A DNA stretch of 64,000 nt from the NCBI RefSeq assembly GCF_001421885.1, contig NZ_LMLH01000008.1, forward strand, positions 62,001-126,000. The letters are read 5' to 3'. Below, in pieces: positions 29,085 through 38,921 of this stretch. The notes under the pieces were generated by a model. It ran no database searches, was not told where the DNA came from, and saw only the letters and a program-made list of their open reading frames with translations. The stretch comes from Pseudomonas sp. Leaf48. GTDB taxonomy: Bacteria > Pseudomonadota > Gammaproteobacteria > Pseudomonadales > Pseudomonadaceae. How positions within the stretch are numbered: the first letter of the stretch is position 1; each line of letters begins with the position of its first letter. The translations under genes and the position numbers were made by a program.

Positions 29085-29268
29085 CGCAGCCGGCAGGGTT
29101 TATCGATCTCCGTTTGAATACAGCAAGCCGTTGCGCACCCGAAGTTCACCACCATGGCGAATCGTCCGGGCAAGAGCTGAAGCTTGCCGGGAATGGATTC
29201 GCCACCTAGTCTAGCGATAGCAATTATCGTCCGGATGGCGATTGAGCAGTGCTAAGACAAGGGACCTC

Positions 29269-31728
29269 ATGAATCAAACGCGGACTCTCGGAACGCCACG
29301 GTTGTTGGGCATCGTCTGGCCATTCATTGCCGTTGTGCTATTTCAGGCCCTGCTGGGTGGGGTCAGCCTTTATGTGCTGTCGGCGGTCCGTGGCTACGTT
29401 GCTGGTGAAAGCCTGTGGTCCAAGGGACAGAAAGACGCCATCTATTACCTCAACCTCTACGCTGACAGTCGCGATGAGGCAATTTTCCGCAAATATCAGA
29501 ACGCCATCGCGGTGCCCCAGAGTGGTCATGAGTTGCGCTTGGCGCTGGACCAGCAACCCCCGGACATCGAGGTTGCGCGACTGGCAATCCTCAAGGGTGG
29601 CAACCACCCGGACGACGTCTCCAGCGTGATCTGGCTTTACCTCAATTTTCGTCATTTCAGTTATCTGGAAAAAGCTATCGAGCGGTGGATGGTCGGTGAT
29701 ACCTATCTGGTCCGGCTCGAAGAAGTTGCACAGCAAATGCATCTCGGCATCAGCGCCGATCAGGCATCCGAGGCTGATATCCGGCGCTGGAAGGAGCAGA
29801 TTTTCGTTATTAACGATGGCGTGACTCCAGCGGAGAAAGCCTTCAGTGACGCCCTGGGCGAAGGCTCGCGGATGATTCTGCGTCTGCTGCTGGTCACGAA
29901 CCTGGCCACAGCGCTGGGCCTGATCGTATTGGCCTTGTTGCGCACCCGTAAACTGCTCAAGCAACGCCATGCTTTCGCCGATGCCCTGCAGTTGGAGAAA
30001 GACCGCGCACAAATCACTTTGCAGTCGATTGGCGATGGGGTGATCACCACGGATGTTTCAGGCGCTATCGCCTACATGAACCCGGCCGCCGAAGCGTTGA
30101 CCCACTGGAAAGCCGAGCAAGCCACAGGGTTGCCGCTGGCGGCGCTGTTCAATCTGCTGGACGAAAATGCCCAGACGGATGGCTTTACCCTGATCGAACA
30201 TATCTTGAGCGGTCAGTTGAGCGGTGGCAGTGACCATTCCCGGCTGATCCAGCGCCTGGACGGCAGCACGGTGGCGGTTACCCTGGTGGGGGCGCCGATC
30301 CTTAACGCGGGTAAAGTCAGCGGCACTGTGCTGGTGCTGCACGACATGACTCAGGAGCGGCAGTACATCGCCAATCTGTCCTGGCAGGCGACCCACGACG
30401 CCTTGACCGGGCTCGCCAACCGTCGCGAATTCGAGTACCGCCTGGAGCAGGCGCTGCACAACCTGACACGGCACGCCGGACGCCATTCGCTGATGTTCCT
30501 GGATCTGGATCAATTCAAGCTGGTCAACGATACCTGCGGTCACGCGGCGGGTGATGAGTTGCTGCGACATATCTGCGCGCTGTTGCAATCGGGTCTGCGT
30601 GAAGGCGATACCCTGGCCCGGTTGGGCGGCGACGAGTTTGGTATCCTCCTGGAAAACTGTGCGCCAGAGGCCGCGGAAAAGATTGCCGAGAGCCTGCGCC
30701 AGACTGTGCAGAACCTGCATTTCGTGTGGAAGGGGCGTCCATTCGTCACCACCGTCAGTGTCGGGCTGGTGCATGTTACGCAGATCCCGACAACGCTCGA
30801 AGCTTCACTGCGTGCTGCCGACATGGCCTGCTATATGGCCAAGGAAAAGGGGCGTAACCGCGTTCAGGTCTATTACCCGGACGATTCGGAGTTGTCCCTG
30901 CGTTTTGGCGAAATGGCCTGGGTACAGCGCTTGCACATTGCGCTGGAAGAGGACCGGTTCTGCCTGTACGCCCAGGAAATCGCACCCTTGGGCCATACCG
31001 AACACGGCAGTGGACATATCGAAATCCTGCTGCGCCTGCATGATGAAGCCGGGCGCATGATCCTGCCCGACAGTTTCATTCCAGCGGCCGAGCGCTATGG
31101 TCTGATGAGTTCCCTTGACCGTTGGGTGGTAGAGAACGTGTTCAAGATCATTGCCCAGTGTCAGGCCGAGCAGAGCGCGGCGGCGCTGGCCATGTGTGCG
31201 ATCAATCTGTCAGGCACGACCATTGGTGATGAGGCTTTTCTGGACTTCCTCCGTGAACGGTTTGTTACGTACTCGATTCCCCCTGAAATGATTTGTTTTG
31301 AAATTACTGAAACCAGTGCAATTTCAAATCTTGGCAGCGCTATCAGATTTATTAATGAACTCAAAAGCTTAGGCTGCCATTTTTCGCTCGACGACTTTTG
31401 TGCCGGAATGTCCTCGTTCGCGTACCTGAAACATTTGCCTGTAGACTTCCTGAAGATCGACGGGAGTTTCGTAAAGGATATGCTGGACGACCCGATTAAC
31501 CGCGCCATGGTCGAAGTGATCAATCACATCGGTCATGTCATGGGTAAGCGTACGATTGCAGAGTTTGTCGAAACGCCTCAAATCGAGCAGGCATTGCTGG
31601 AAATCGGGGTGGATTATGCTCAAGGGTATGTCATTGAACGCCCGCATCGGTTTACCTGCGATAGCTTGCTAAGTCGTCCTGCCAGGCCCCAGCCTTTGTT
31701 GTTCAAGGCCCCTGGCACGTTCCGTTGA
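29269..31728 (+). CDS. Membrane GGDEF-EAL c-di-GMP enzyme with PAS domain
   Basis: The protein has 819 residues. A first helix (about 11-37) and a second near 210-230 bound a periplasmic sensor. A PAS domain (SIGDGVITTDVSGAIAYMNP), a GGDEF domain with intact RLGGDEFGIL near residue 455, and an EAL domain follow. In the EAL domain the canonical EAL is EIL (IEILLRLHDEAG), DDFG is DDFC, while NLSG, EITET, KIDG and AEFVE are present. It probably has both cyclase and phosphodiesterase capacity, or one controls the other. The start at 29269 is supported by AAGGGA. Confidence 0.88.
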   Translation: MNQTRTLGTPRLLGIVWPFIAVVLFQALLGGVSLYVLSAVRGYVAGESLWSKGQKDAIYYLNLYADSRDEAIFRKYQNAIAVPQSGHELRLALDQQPPDIEVARLAILKGGNHPDDVSSVIWLYLNFRHFSYLEKAIERWMVGDTYLVRLEEVAQQMHLGISADQASEADIRRWKEQIFVINDGVTPAEKAFSDALGEGSRMILRLLLVTNLATALGLIVLALLRTRKLLKQRHAFADALQLEKDRAQITLQSIGDGVITTDVSGAIAYMNPAAEALTHWKAEQATGLPLAALFNLLDENAQTDGFTLIEHILSGQLSGGSDHSRLIQRLDGSTVAVTLVGAPILNAGKVSGTVLVLHDMTQERQYIANLSWQATHDALTGLANRREFEYRLEQALHNLTRHAGRHSLMFLDLDQFKLVNDTCGHAAGDELLRHICALLQSGLREGDTLARLGGDEFGILLENCAPEAAEKIAESLRQTVQNLHFVWKGRPFVTTVSVGLVHVTQIPTTLEASLRAADMACYMAKEKGRNRVQVYYPDDSELSLRFGEMAWVQRLHIALEEDRFCLYAQEIAPLGHTEHGSGHIEILLRLHDEAGRMILPDSFIPAAERYGLMSSLDRWVVENVFKIIAQCQAEQSAAALAMCAINLSGTTIGDEAFLDFLRERFVTYSIPPEMICFEITETSAISNLGSAIRFINELKSLGCHFSLDDFCAGMSSFAYLKHLPVDFLKIDGSFVKDMLDDPINRAMVEVINHIGHVMGKRTIAEFVETPQIEQALLEIGVDYAQGYVIERPHRFTCDSLLSRPARPQPLLFKAPGTFR

Positions 31729-31773
31729 AGTCTCTTGTCGATCTGAACAATCACAATCAAAAGGAGCTCGACA

Positions 31774-32568
31774 GTGATCGACACATTCAACAGAACCGGA
31801 CCCCTCATGGAAGCTGCAAGTTATCCCGCCTGGGCCCAGCGCCTGATACAGGATTGCAGCGAGAGCAAACGCCGGGTAGTCGAACACGAACTGTATCAGC
31901 GCATGCGAGACAACAAGCTCAGTGCGAGGACCATGCGCCAGTACCTGATCGGTGGCTGGCCGGTGGTAGAACAGTTCGCGTTGTATATGGCACAAAACCT
32001 GACCAAGACCCGCTTTGCCCGTCATCCCGGTGAGGACATGGCGCGGCGCTGGCTGATGCGCAACATTCGCGTCGAATTGAATCACGCCGATTACTGGGTG
32101 CACTGGAGTCGTGCCCACGGTGTCAGTCTGGAAGAACTGCAGGCGCAACAGGTGGCCCCGGAGCTTCACGCCCTGAGCCATTGGTGCTGGCATACCAGTT
32201 CGGCCGATTCGCTGATCGTTGCCATTGCCGCCACCAACTATGCCATCGAAGGGGCCACCGGTGAGTGGTCGGCGGTGGTCTGTTCCAACGGCGTCTATGC
32301 GGCTTCCTTCCCTGAGGAAGATCGCAAGCGCGCGATGAAATGGCTGAAAATGCATGCCCAGTACGATGATGCCCATCCCTGGGAGGCGCTGGAAATCATC
32401 TGTACGTTAGCTGGCATGAACCCGAGCAAATCCCTGCAGGCGCAATTGCGTCAGGCCGTGTGCAAGAGCTACGACTACATGTACCTGTTTCTTGAGCGTT
32501 GCATGCAGTTGGAGCACTCGGAGCGAACGCCGCTCGCTCGTGAGCGCATGGCACTGGCCGAAGGCTGA
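31774..32568 (+). CDS. TenA/PqqC-like helical oxygenase-fold protein
   Basis: The protein has 264 residues and an all-helical composition typical of the TenA / heme-oxygenase-like superfamily. Conserved-looking elements are QYLIGGWPVVEQFALYMA, RVELNHADYWVHW and MHAQYDDAHPWEAL, with several Glu, His and Asp that could form a metal site. It is often annotated as a TenA family regulator in Pseudomonas, though regulation is unproven. The start is GTG at 31774 with AAGGAG 7 bases upstream. It follows the GGDEF-EAL gene by 45 bases and may be cotranscribed. Confidence 0.75.
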   Translation: MIDTFNRTGPLMEAASYPAWAQRLIQDCSESKRRVVEHELYQRMRDNKLSARTMRQYLIGGWPVVEQFALYMAQNLTKTRFARHPGEDMARRWLMRNIRVELNHADYWVHWSRAHGVSLEELQAQQVAPELHALSHWCWHTSSADSLIVAIAATNYAIEGATGEWSAVVCSNGVYAASFPEEDRKRAMKWLKMHAQYDDAHPWEALEIICTLAGMNPSKSLQAQLRQAVCKSYDYMYLFLERCMQLEHSERTPLARERMALAEG

Positions 32569-32613
32569 TTCAATGGCTGGTTGATGTAGGAGAAACTGTG
32601 GCGAGGGGGCATG

Positions 32614-32714
32614 TGTGGCGAGGGGGCTTGCCCCCGTCGGGCCGCGAAGCGGCCCCAAAACACTGTTCCTGGGGGCTACTGCGTAGTCCAACGGGGGCAA
32701 GCCCCCTCGCCACA
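32614..32714. repeat. REPIN, type B, with a duplicated left arm
   Basis: The inverted arms are the type B core (GTGGCGAGGGGGCTTGCCCC and its complement) around an inner GGCCGCGAAGCGGCC palindrome. An extra copy of the left arm lies just outside at about 32598-32613. Confidence 0.9.
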
Positions 32715-32740
32715 CATTGATTATTTGCTGGACTAATCGA

Positions 32741-33667
32741 TCACCCAGCCATCGCCAACCGGTTGCGCCCCTCGCGCTTTGCCACATACAGCGCGCTATC
32801 GGCTCTTCGCAGCAGGCTGTCGGCAGACTCACCGGGCTGCAGGGTCGAGCAGCCGAGGCTGACGGTCAGTTCGATCGAGTTGCCTTCGGCCAGATAATGC
32901 TCGGCCTCAATGGCAAACCGCAGGCGTTCGCCGACCATGGCCGCTGACTCCCGGGTGGTGTTGGACAGAAGAATCAGAAACTCCTCGCCGCCGTAGCGGA
33001 ACACCATGTCCACGTTACGCAACTGGTGCTTGATCGAGGCAGCAACCGCCTTGAGCATGTCATCGCCAACGCCGTGGCCATAGCTGTCGTTGATTCTCTT
33101 GAAGTGATCGATATCGAGCATCAACAGTGAGAGCGGTTGCAGGTGGCGCCGTGAAAGCTCGGTTTCCCGTAGCAGCGTCTGATCCATGGCGATGCGGTTG
33201 CCAATGTCCGTCAGTGGATCGCGCAAGGCACTTTGGGTGGCGGTACGGTAGAGCAAGGCATTGCGCATCGGATACAGCAACGCCGCCAGCAAGGACTCAA
33301 GGTTTCCCTGTTCCTGCTCATCGAAACGCCGATTGCGACGAAAGACCAGCTCGCCCAGATGCTCGCCCTCATGGCTCAAGCTGTAGCTGACCGAGTGGTG
33401 GCCGCGCTCGCCGAACTCCAGGCGCAGGTCGCAGCTATTGTGCTGATAACTCAGAGCGTCGAGGGGCACCATTCGCTGAATTTCCCGATAGAAAATTCCG
33501 AGAATGCGTTGCGGCTCGAGACTGGTTTGCAGTTGCATGCTCAATTGTTGACGCAACTGCGCAAGGCTGAGGGGCCTTTCCAGAAGGGGAGATTGCTGAC
33601 CAAAGCCCAGGCGTTGCAATTTGGCGCTATCGAAGTCAATTGCATTGGTCTGGGAAGGTGTTTTCAT
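32741..33667 (-). CDS. Diguanylate cyclase (GGDEF domain)
   Basis: The protein has 308 residues. A GAF-like sensory region (about 30-140) is followed by a GGDEF domain (about 145-305) with the active loop FRYGGEEFLILL. The sequence RNVD sits five residues before GGEEF, matching the RxxD inhibitory site, so product inhibition is likely. The enzyme should make c-di-GMP from GTP. There is no membrane segment, so it is cytosolic. The start at 33667 is chosen because longer in-frame openings have no ribosome-binding site; the site used is weak (AGGGG). It converges with the TenA-like gene across a REPIN. Confidence 0.85.
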   Translation of the reverse strand: MKTPSQTNAIDFDSAKLQRLGFGQQSPLLERPLSLAQLRQQLSMQLQTSLEPQRILGIFYREIQRMVPLDALSYQHNSCDLRLEFGERGHHSVSYSLSHEGEHLGELVFRRNRRFDEQEQGNLESLLAALLYPMRNALLYRTATQSALRDPLTDIGNRIAMDQTLLRETELSRRHLQPLSLLMLDIDHFKRINDSYGHGVGDDMLKAVAASIKHQLRNVDMVFRYGGEEFLILLSNTTRESAAMVGERLRFAIEAEHYLAEGNSIELTVSLGCSTLQPGESADSLLRRADSALYVAKREGRNRLAMAG

Positions 33668-34021
33668 AAGGCGTGCGCCCCTAAGCGGTAAGACAGTCTT
33701 ACAAGCTGGGTGAGAGCGGCTATGGGCTGCGCGTCGTACTGGTCCATCAGTCCCGTAGGACATTTCGTACAAGTTTAATCTGCTTTGTCGAACATGAGTA
33801 ACTATCGACGTAAACGACGCCCACCTGCTTTCACGTTGCATGTTGAGCAATTTTAGAGCGAAAGGCGTGTCATTCAGTTCAGTTTAATAAAAGTCGTTAT
33901 TAATCAATCTATTAAAGAGTTATTAACTTTGACGATTGGGCTGGCAGGGGGAGTACTTGATTGAACTTGCGTTGAGTGTCGCGAGGGCAGGCCGGCGCGA
34001 CACTCAACGCAATACGCATAT
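33668..34021. other. Intergenic region with AT-rich segment
   Basis: These 354 bases lie between the yciK stop and the diguanylate cyclase start, both minus strand. A notably AT-rich stretch lies at about 33885-33935 and a 16-bp inverted repeat at 33968-34011. A promoter for the diguanylate cyclase gene must lie here. I see no coding sequence. Confidence 0.6.
33968..34011 (-). terminator. Perfect 16-bp inverted repeat downstream of yciK
   Basis: The arms TGCGTTGAGTGTCGCG and CGCGACACTCAACGCA flank a 12-base loop and begin 11 bases past the yciK stop on the minus strand. No T-tract follows on that strand, so it may be a terminator without a U-run, an mRNA 3-prime end structure, or a protein-binding palindrome. 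Confidence 0.5.
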
Positions 34022-34762
34022 CTACTGTGCGTTGAAAGCCTGGCCGTTGATGCCTGTGCTGTCTGGTCCCATCAGGTACAGGTACACGGGCATGATCTCT
34101 TCGGGCGTCGGGTTGTTCAGCGGGTTTTCCCCTGGGTAAGCCTGGGCACGCATGCTGGTGCGGGTGGCTCCCGGGTTGATGCTGTTGGAACGCACTGGCG
34201 CCACGGTATCGACTTCGTCAGCCAGGGTCTGCATCAGACCTTCAGTGGCGAATTTGGAGACGCCATAAGCGCCCCAGTACGCACGCCCCTTGCGACCGAC
34301 GCTGCTGGAAGTGAACACCACCGAAGCATCCTGAGACAGCTTCAACAACGGCAGCAGGGTGCTGGTGAGCATGAACATGGCGTTGACGTTGACTTGCATG
34401 ACTCGCATGAAGTTTTCGCCGGAGAGCTGTTCGATCGGCGTGCGCGGGCCGATGATCGATGCGTTGTGCAGCAAGCCGTCGAGATGTCCGAATTCACTTT
34501 CGATCATCGCTGCCAGCTCATCGTATTGATGGGGCAGGGCGGTTTCGAGGTTAAACGGAATGACCGCCGGTTGTGGATGGCCGGCGGCTTCGATTTCGTC
34601 GTAGATCTGGGTCAGGTTGGCTTCGGTCTTGCCCAGCAACAGCACTGTAGCGCCGTGGGCTGCATAGGTTTTCGCAGCGGCCGCGCCAATGCCGCGACCA
34701 GCGCCCGTGACCAGGATGACCCGGTCCTTGAGCAATTCGGGGTGAGCGGAGTAATCAAACAT
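34022..34762 (-). CDS. yciK: YciK-family SDR oxidoreductase
   Basis: The protein has 246 residues. SDR motifs are ILVTGAGRGIGAAAA near residue 17, LLHNASIIGP near 95, a catalytic Ser in VVFTSSSVGRKG, and YGVSKFATEG with Tyr and Lys. A YciK-type reductase of unknown substrate. Its position after mupP and ubiG on the same strand matches the P. aeruginosa order as I recall it. The start at 34762 gives MFDYSAHPELLKDRV, the family N-terminus. A REPIN separates it from mupP. Confidence 0.9.
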   Translation of the reverse strand: MFDYSAHPELLKDRVILVTGAGRGIGAAAAKTYAAHGATVLLLGKTEANLTQIYDEIEAAGHPQPAVIPFNLETALPHQYDELAAMIESEFGHLDGLLHNASIIGPRTPIEQLSGENFMRVMQVNVNAMFMLTSTLLPLLKLSQDASVVFTSSSVGRKGRAYWGAYGVSKFATEGLMQTLADEVDTVAPVRSNSINPGATRTSMRAQAYPGENPLNNPTPEEIMPVYLYLMGPDSTGINGQAFNAQ

Positions 34763-34851
34763 AAAAAACCTCACAACAATTCAGTAGGCAGGCAACGCGC
34801 TCATGGCGAGGAAGTTCCTGTGGCAAGGTGGCTTGCGGCGAGGGGGCTTGC

Positions 34852-34944
34852 TGTGGCGAGGGGGCTTGCCCCCGTTGGGCTGCGAAGCGGCCCCAAAAAA
34901 CTGGGACTACTGCGTAGTCCAGCGGGGGGCAAGCCCCCTCGCCA
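34852..34944. repeat. REPIN, type B, with degenerate flanking copies
   Basis: A type B REPIN (GTGGCGAGGGGGCTTGCCCC to its complement) has further partial arms immediately left of it (34819-34851, TGTGGCAAGGTGGCTTGC and GGCGAGGGGGCTTGC). It lies between yciK and mupP. Confidence 0.88.
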
Positions 34945-34968
34945 AAAAGCACCCTGCAATCAGTACGC

Positions 34969-35640
34969 TCAGCAACCACAAAGCGCGCTATCAAGCACCT
35001 TGCGCAACTCGAGCGGATGATCGACCACCACATCCGCGCCCCAATGCCGCGGGTTATCGTCCGGGTGTATATAGCCGAAGGTCACGGCGGCGGTCCTGGT
35101 ACCCGCATCACGCCCCGACTCGATATCGCGCAGGTCATCGCCGACGAACAGCACGCTGGCCGGGTCCAGGTCGAGCATCTTGCAGGCCAGGATCAGCGGC
35201 TCCGGATCCGGTTTGCTGTTCTTCACATGATCCGGACAGATCAGCAGCGCCGAGCGCTCGGCCAATCCCAGCTGCTGCATGATTGGTTCGGCGAAACGCA
35301 GCGGCTTGTTGGTGACCACGCCCCAGATCAGATTGGCCTTCTCGATGTCGGCGAGCAATTCCCCCATGCCGTCGAACAACTTGCTGTGGACGGCACAACC
35401 GACGAGGTAGCGCTCCAGAAACTCCAGGCGCAGTTCCTCGAACCCCGGCGATTCCGGGTCCATGGAGAAGGTCGCCGCGACCATTGCCCTGGCGCCGCCC
35501 GAAATCTCGTCGCGGATGTGCTTGTCGTTGATCGGCGGCAAGCCGCGGTCGGAACGCATCGCCTGACAGATCGCAATGAAGTCCGGCGCGGTGTCGAGCA
35601 GGGTGCCGTCCATGTCGAAAAGAACTGCTCTGATTCGCAT
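34969..35640 (-). CDS. mupP: N-acetylmuramic acid 6-phosphate phosphatase MupP (HAD family)
   Basis: The protein has 223 residues. HAD motif I is [14 protein letters not shown] at the N-terminus, the conserved motif-II Thr lies in GVVTNKP, and the motif III/IV region is [14 protein letters not shown] and [17 protein letters not shown]. Such genes are often labelled gph (phosphoglycolate phosphatase). The position between ubiG and yciK corresponds to the P. aeruginosa gene shown to encode MupP. MupP dephosphorylates MurNAc-6-P in the cell-wall recycling route that bypasses de novo UDP-MurNAc synthesis and confers fosfomycin tolerance. It starts four bases after ubiG. Confidence 0.85.
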   Translation of the reverse strand: MRIRAVLFDMDGTLLDTAPDFIAICQAMRSDRGLPPINDKHIRDEISGGARAMVAATFSMDPESPGFEELRLEFLERYLVGCAVHSKLFDGMGELLADIEKANLIWGVVTNKPLRFAEPIMQQLGLAERSALLICPDHVKNSKPDPEPLILACKMLDLDPASVLFVGDDLRDIESGRDAGTRTAAVTFGYIHPDDNPRHWGADVVVDHPLELRKVLDSALCGC

Positions 35641-35644
35641 CGGC

Positions 35645-36343
35645 TTACTCCTCGCGCAGGGTCTGGATCATGTAATTGACGTCCACGTCGGATGCCAGTT
35701 TGTAGTGCTTGGTCAGCGGGTTGTAAGTCAGGCCGATGATGTCCTTGACAGTCAGGCCGGCCATGCGACTCCAGGCGCCGAGCTCGGAAGGACGAATGAA
35801 TTTCTTGAAGTCGTGGGTGCCGCGTGGCAGCAGCTTCATGATGTATTCGGCGCCGACAATGGCGAACAGATACGCTTTCGGGTTGCGGTTGATGGTGGAG
35901 AAGAACACCTGGCCGCCGGGCTTGACCATGCGGAAGCAGGCACGAATGACCGAGGACGGGTCCGGTACGTGCTCGAGCATTTCCAGGCAGGTGACCACGT
36001 CGAACTGCTCGGGCATTTCTTCGGCCAGGGCTTCGGCGGTGATCTGCCTGTACTCGACGTTGACGCCCGACTCCAGCTGATGCAGTTGCGCGACCGCCAG
36101 GGGTGCTTCGCCCATGTCGATGCCGGTTACCGTTGCGCCGCGCTGGGCCATGGCTTCGCTGAGAATGCCGCCACCGCAACCGACGTCGAGAACTTTCTTG
36201 CCGGCCAGGTTGACCCGCTCGTCAATCCAGTTCACCCGCAGCGGGTTGATGTCGTGCAGTGGTTTGAATTCGCTTTCACGGTCCCACCAGCGATGAGCCA
36301 GGGCCTCGAATTTGGCGATTTCGGCGTAGTCGACGTTGCTCAT
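35645..36343 (-). CDS. ubiG: Ubiquinone biosynthesis O-methyltransferase UbiG
   Basis: The protein has 232 residues and is a SAM-dependent class I methyltransferase with motif [17 protein letters not shown] near residue 55 and a post-I acidic region [10 protein letters not shown]. The N-terminus [21 protein letters not shown] is characteristic of UbiG. It performs both O-methylation steps of ubiquinone synthesis. It is the first gene of the ubiG-mupP unit on the minus strand. Confidence 0.95.
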   Translation of the reverse strand: MSNVDYAEIAKFEALAHRWWDRESEFKPLHDINPLRVNWIDERVNLAGKKVLDVGCGGGILSEAMAQRGATVTGIDMGEAPLAVAQLHQLESGVNVEYRQITAEALAEEMPEQFDVVTCLEMLEHVPDPSSVIRACFRMVKPGGQVFFSTINRNPKAYLFAIVGAEYIMKLLPRGTHDFKKFIRPSELGAWSRMAGLTVKDIIGLTYNPLTKHYKLASDVDVNYMIQTLREE

Positions 36344-36401
36344 GGTTTAAATCCTCGAAAAACTTGAAAAATCCTGTTGCCCCGATGTTGAGGTCGGGTG
36401 C

Positions 36402-37736
36402 TTACGATTCGGTACGACCGCTGATGCGCTGGCCCCAGCTCTTGGCGGTGGCGCAGAGCTGTTCTTCATCAAGCCGCGTCAGGCGACGGTCGTCGAGCAA
36501 TTGCTTGCCAGCGACCCAAAGGTGTTTCACGCAGTCCCGGCCAGAGGCATATATAAGCTGCGAAACCGGGTCATAGACTGGTTGCTGGGCCAGGCCGGAA
36601 AGGTCGAATGCCACCATGTCGGCAGCTTTACCGATCTCCAGCGAGCCGACCTCGGCTTCCATGCCCAGTGCGCGGGCGCCGTTGAGGGTGGCCATGCGCA
36701 AGGCGCGGTGGGCATCCAGCGCAGTGGCGGAGCCGGCGACAGCTTTGGCCAGCAAGGCGGCGGTGCGGGTTTCGCCGAGCAGGTCCAGATCGTTGTTGCT
36801 GGCCGCGCCGTCGGTGCCGACAGCCACGTTTACCCCGGCTTGCCACAAACGTTCGACCGGGCAGAAACCACTGGCCAGCTTCAGGTTCGACTCCGGGCAA
36901 TGAATCACATTGGTGTTGCTTTCGACCAGCAGCGTCAGGTCTTCCTCGCTGATCTGGGTCATGTGAACCGCCTGAAAGCGCGGCCCCAGCAAACCGAGGC
37001 GGGCAAGTCGGGCCAATGGGCGCTCGCCGCGCTGTTCGACTGACTGTTGCACCTCAAAGGCGGTTTCATGCACGTGCATGTGGATCGACGCATCCAGTTC
37101 CTCGGCAATTACCCGGATTTTTTCCAGGTTCTCATCCCCTACGGTGTACGGTGCGTGAGGCCCGAAAGTCACTTTGATGCGTTCGTGGTGCTTGAGATCG
37201 CCGAACAGCTCGACGCCCTGACGAATGGCGTCGTCCGCCGTGCTGGCTCCCGGTATCGGGAAATCGAGGATCGGAATGGCGATTTGCGCGCGGATGCCGC
37301 TGTTATGCACGCGTTCGCTGGCAACTTTCGGGAAAAAGTACATGTCAGAGAAGCAGGTGATGCCACCTTTTATCTGTTCGGCGATGGCCAGGTCCGTGCC
37401 ATCACGCACAAATGCCTCGTCGACCCATTTGGCTTCCGCCGGCCAGATGTGGTTCTCCAGCCAGGTCATCAGCGGCAGGTCATCGGCCAGGCCACGGAAC
37501 AGCGTCATCGCGGCATGCCCGTGGGCATTGATCAGGCCGGGGCTGAGCAACATATCGGGAAGTTCGCGGATTTCGGTTGCATTGAGCTTCAGTGCAGCGG
37601 AACGTGGTCCGATAAACACAACGCGCCCATCACGGATGCCTACGCCATGTTCCTTGAGGACGACACCAGCGGGTTCGACGGGTACCAGCCAGGTCGGCAG
37701 CAATAACAAGTCGAGCGCAGCGGCAGTGTTCGGCAT
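36402..37736 (-). CDS. mtaD: 5-methylthioadenosine/S-adenosylhomocysteine deaminase (TRZ/ATZ family)
   Basis: The protein has 444 residues and an amidohydrolase fold. Metal ligands are expected in [15 protein letters not shown] (residues about 67-81), in [12 protein letters not shown], and in [18 protein letters not shown]. It deaminates 5-methylthioadenosine to 5-methylthioinosine, starting the methionine salvage variant described in P. aeruginosa. The neighbouring gene mtnA (divergent, about 108 bases away) encodes a later step of methionine salvage, which supports this substrate over cytosine or guanine. Confidence 0.85.
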   Translation of the reverse strand: MPNTAAALDLLLLPTWLVPVEPAGVVLKEHGVGIRDGRVVFIGPRSAALKLNATEIRELPDMLLSPGLINAHGHAAMTLFRGLADDLPLMTWLENHIWPAEAKWVDEAFVRDGTDLAIAEQIKGGITCFSDMYFFPKVASERVHNSGIRAQIAIPILDFPIPGASTADDAIRQGVELFGDLKHHERIKVTFGPHAPYTVGDENLEKIRVIAEELDASIHMHVHETAFEVQQSVEQRGERPLARLARLGLLGPRFQAVHMTQISEEDLTLLVESNTNVIHCPESNLKLASGFCPVERLWQAGVNVAVGTDGAASNNDLDLLGETRTAALLAKAVAGSATALDAHRALRMATLNGARALGMEAEVGSLEIGKAADMVAFDLSGLAQQPVYDPVSQLIYASGRDCVKHLWVAGKQLLDDRRLTRLDEEQLCATAKSWGQRISGRTES

Positions 37737-37844
37737 CGAGGGTTGGTTCCAGTGCTTTTGTAAAGGATGGCGAAGTATACCCGAGCGTCTTCGCGGGGGG
37801 ATCGCTATAATCGGCGGCTTTTGTTACTGAGTACGGGGTGAGGG

Positions 37845-38921
37845 ATGCGCGATCGACTGTTGGCTGCAGAGAAAGTGAAGGCCATCGATTGGCGTGACGG
37901 CGCTCTTTATCTGCTGGATCAGCGTATTTTGCCTTTCGAGGAAACCTGGATTGCCTACACCGACGCAGCCGGTGTGGCCGAGGCCATTCGCTCGATGGTG
38001 GTGCGCGGTGCGCCGGCCATTGGCATCAGTGCCGCGTATGCCATGGTGCTGTCGGCTCGCGCGCGGATTGCCGAGGGCGGTGACTGGCAGGCTGCGTGGG
38101 AAGAGGATTACGCATTGCTGGCCGACTCCCGTCCAACGGCTGTGAACCTTTTCTGGGCCTTGAGTCGCATGCGCGACCGCCTGGATCGCCTGAAGGAGGA
38201 TGCAGATCCGCTGGCGGCGCTTGAGGCGGAGGCCGTCGCCATTCACGAAAGTGATCGCGAAGCCAACCTGACCATGGCGCAGTTGGGCGTGGACTTGATC
38301 CGCAAGCATCAGGGCAATGCCCAGGCATTCCTGACCCATTGCAATACCGGCGCGCTGGCCACCGGTGGTTTCGGCACGGCACTCGGAGTGATACGCGGTG
38401 CGTTCATCGAGGGCATGGTCGAGCGCGTTTATGCCGACGAAACCCGTCCCTGGCTGCAAGGTTCGCGATTGACGGCGTGGGAATTGGCTAACGAAGGCAT
38501 TCCCGTGACCCTCAATGCCGACTCCGCCGCAGCGCACATCATGAAGACCAAGGGCATCACCTGGGTCATCGTCGGCGCTGACCGGATAACCGCCAATGGC
38601 GATGTGGCCAACAAGATCGGCACCTATCAGCTGGCCGTCAATGCCATGCACCATGGTGTGCGTTTCATGGTGGTGGCACCAAGTTCGACCATCGACATGA
38701 ACCTGGCCAGCGGTGACGACATTCCGATCGAAGAGCGAGACGGGCGCGAGCTGCTGGAAGTCGGCGGCAAGCGTGTCGGTGCTGATGTCGATGCGTTCAA
38801 TCCGGTATTTGACGTGACTCCGGCGGACTTGATCGATGCCATCGTTACGGAGAAAGGCATAGTCGAGCGTCCGGATACGGCGAAGATGGCGCAGTTGATG
38901 TGCCGCAAGCGTCTGCATTGA
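37845..38921 (+). CDS. mtnA: S-methyl-5-thioribose-1-phosphate isomerase
   Basis: The protein has 358 residues. Family motifs are [17 protein letters not shown] near residue 50, [19 protein letters not shown] near 165 with the catalytic Cys, and [19 protein letters not shown] near 245 with the catalytic Asp. It isomerises methylthioribose-1-phosphate to methylthioribulose-1-phosphate in methionine salvage. The start is ATG at 37845 after GGGGTGAGGG. It is divergent from mtaD in the same pathway. Confidence 0.95.
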   Translation: MRDRLLAAEKVKAIDWRDGALYLLDQRILPFEETWIAYTDAAGVAEAIRSMVVRGAPAIGISAAYAMVLSARARIAEGGDWQAAWEEDYALLADSRPTAVNLFWALSRMRDRLDRLKEDADPLAALEAEAVAIHESDREANLTMAQLGVDLIRKHQGNAQAFLTHCNTGALATGGFGTALGVIRGAFIEGMVERVYADETRPWLQGSRLTAWELANEGIPVTLNADSAAAHIMKTKGITWVIVGADRITANGDVANKIGTYQLAVNAMHHGVRFMVVAPSSTIDMNLASGDDIPIEERDGRELLEVGGKRVGADVDAFNPVFDVTPADLIDAIVTEKGIVERPDTAKMAQLMCRKRLH

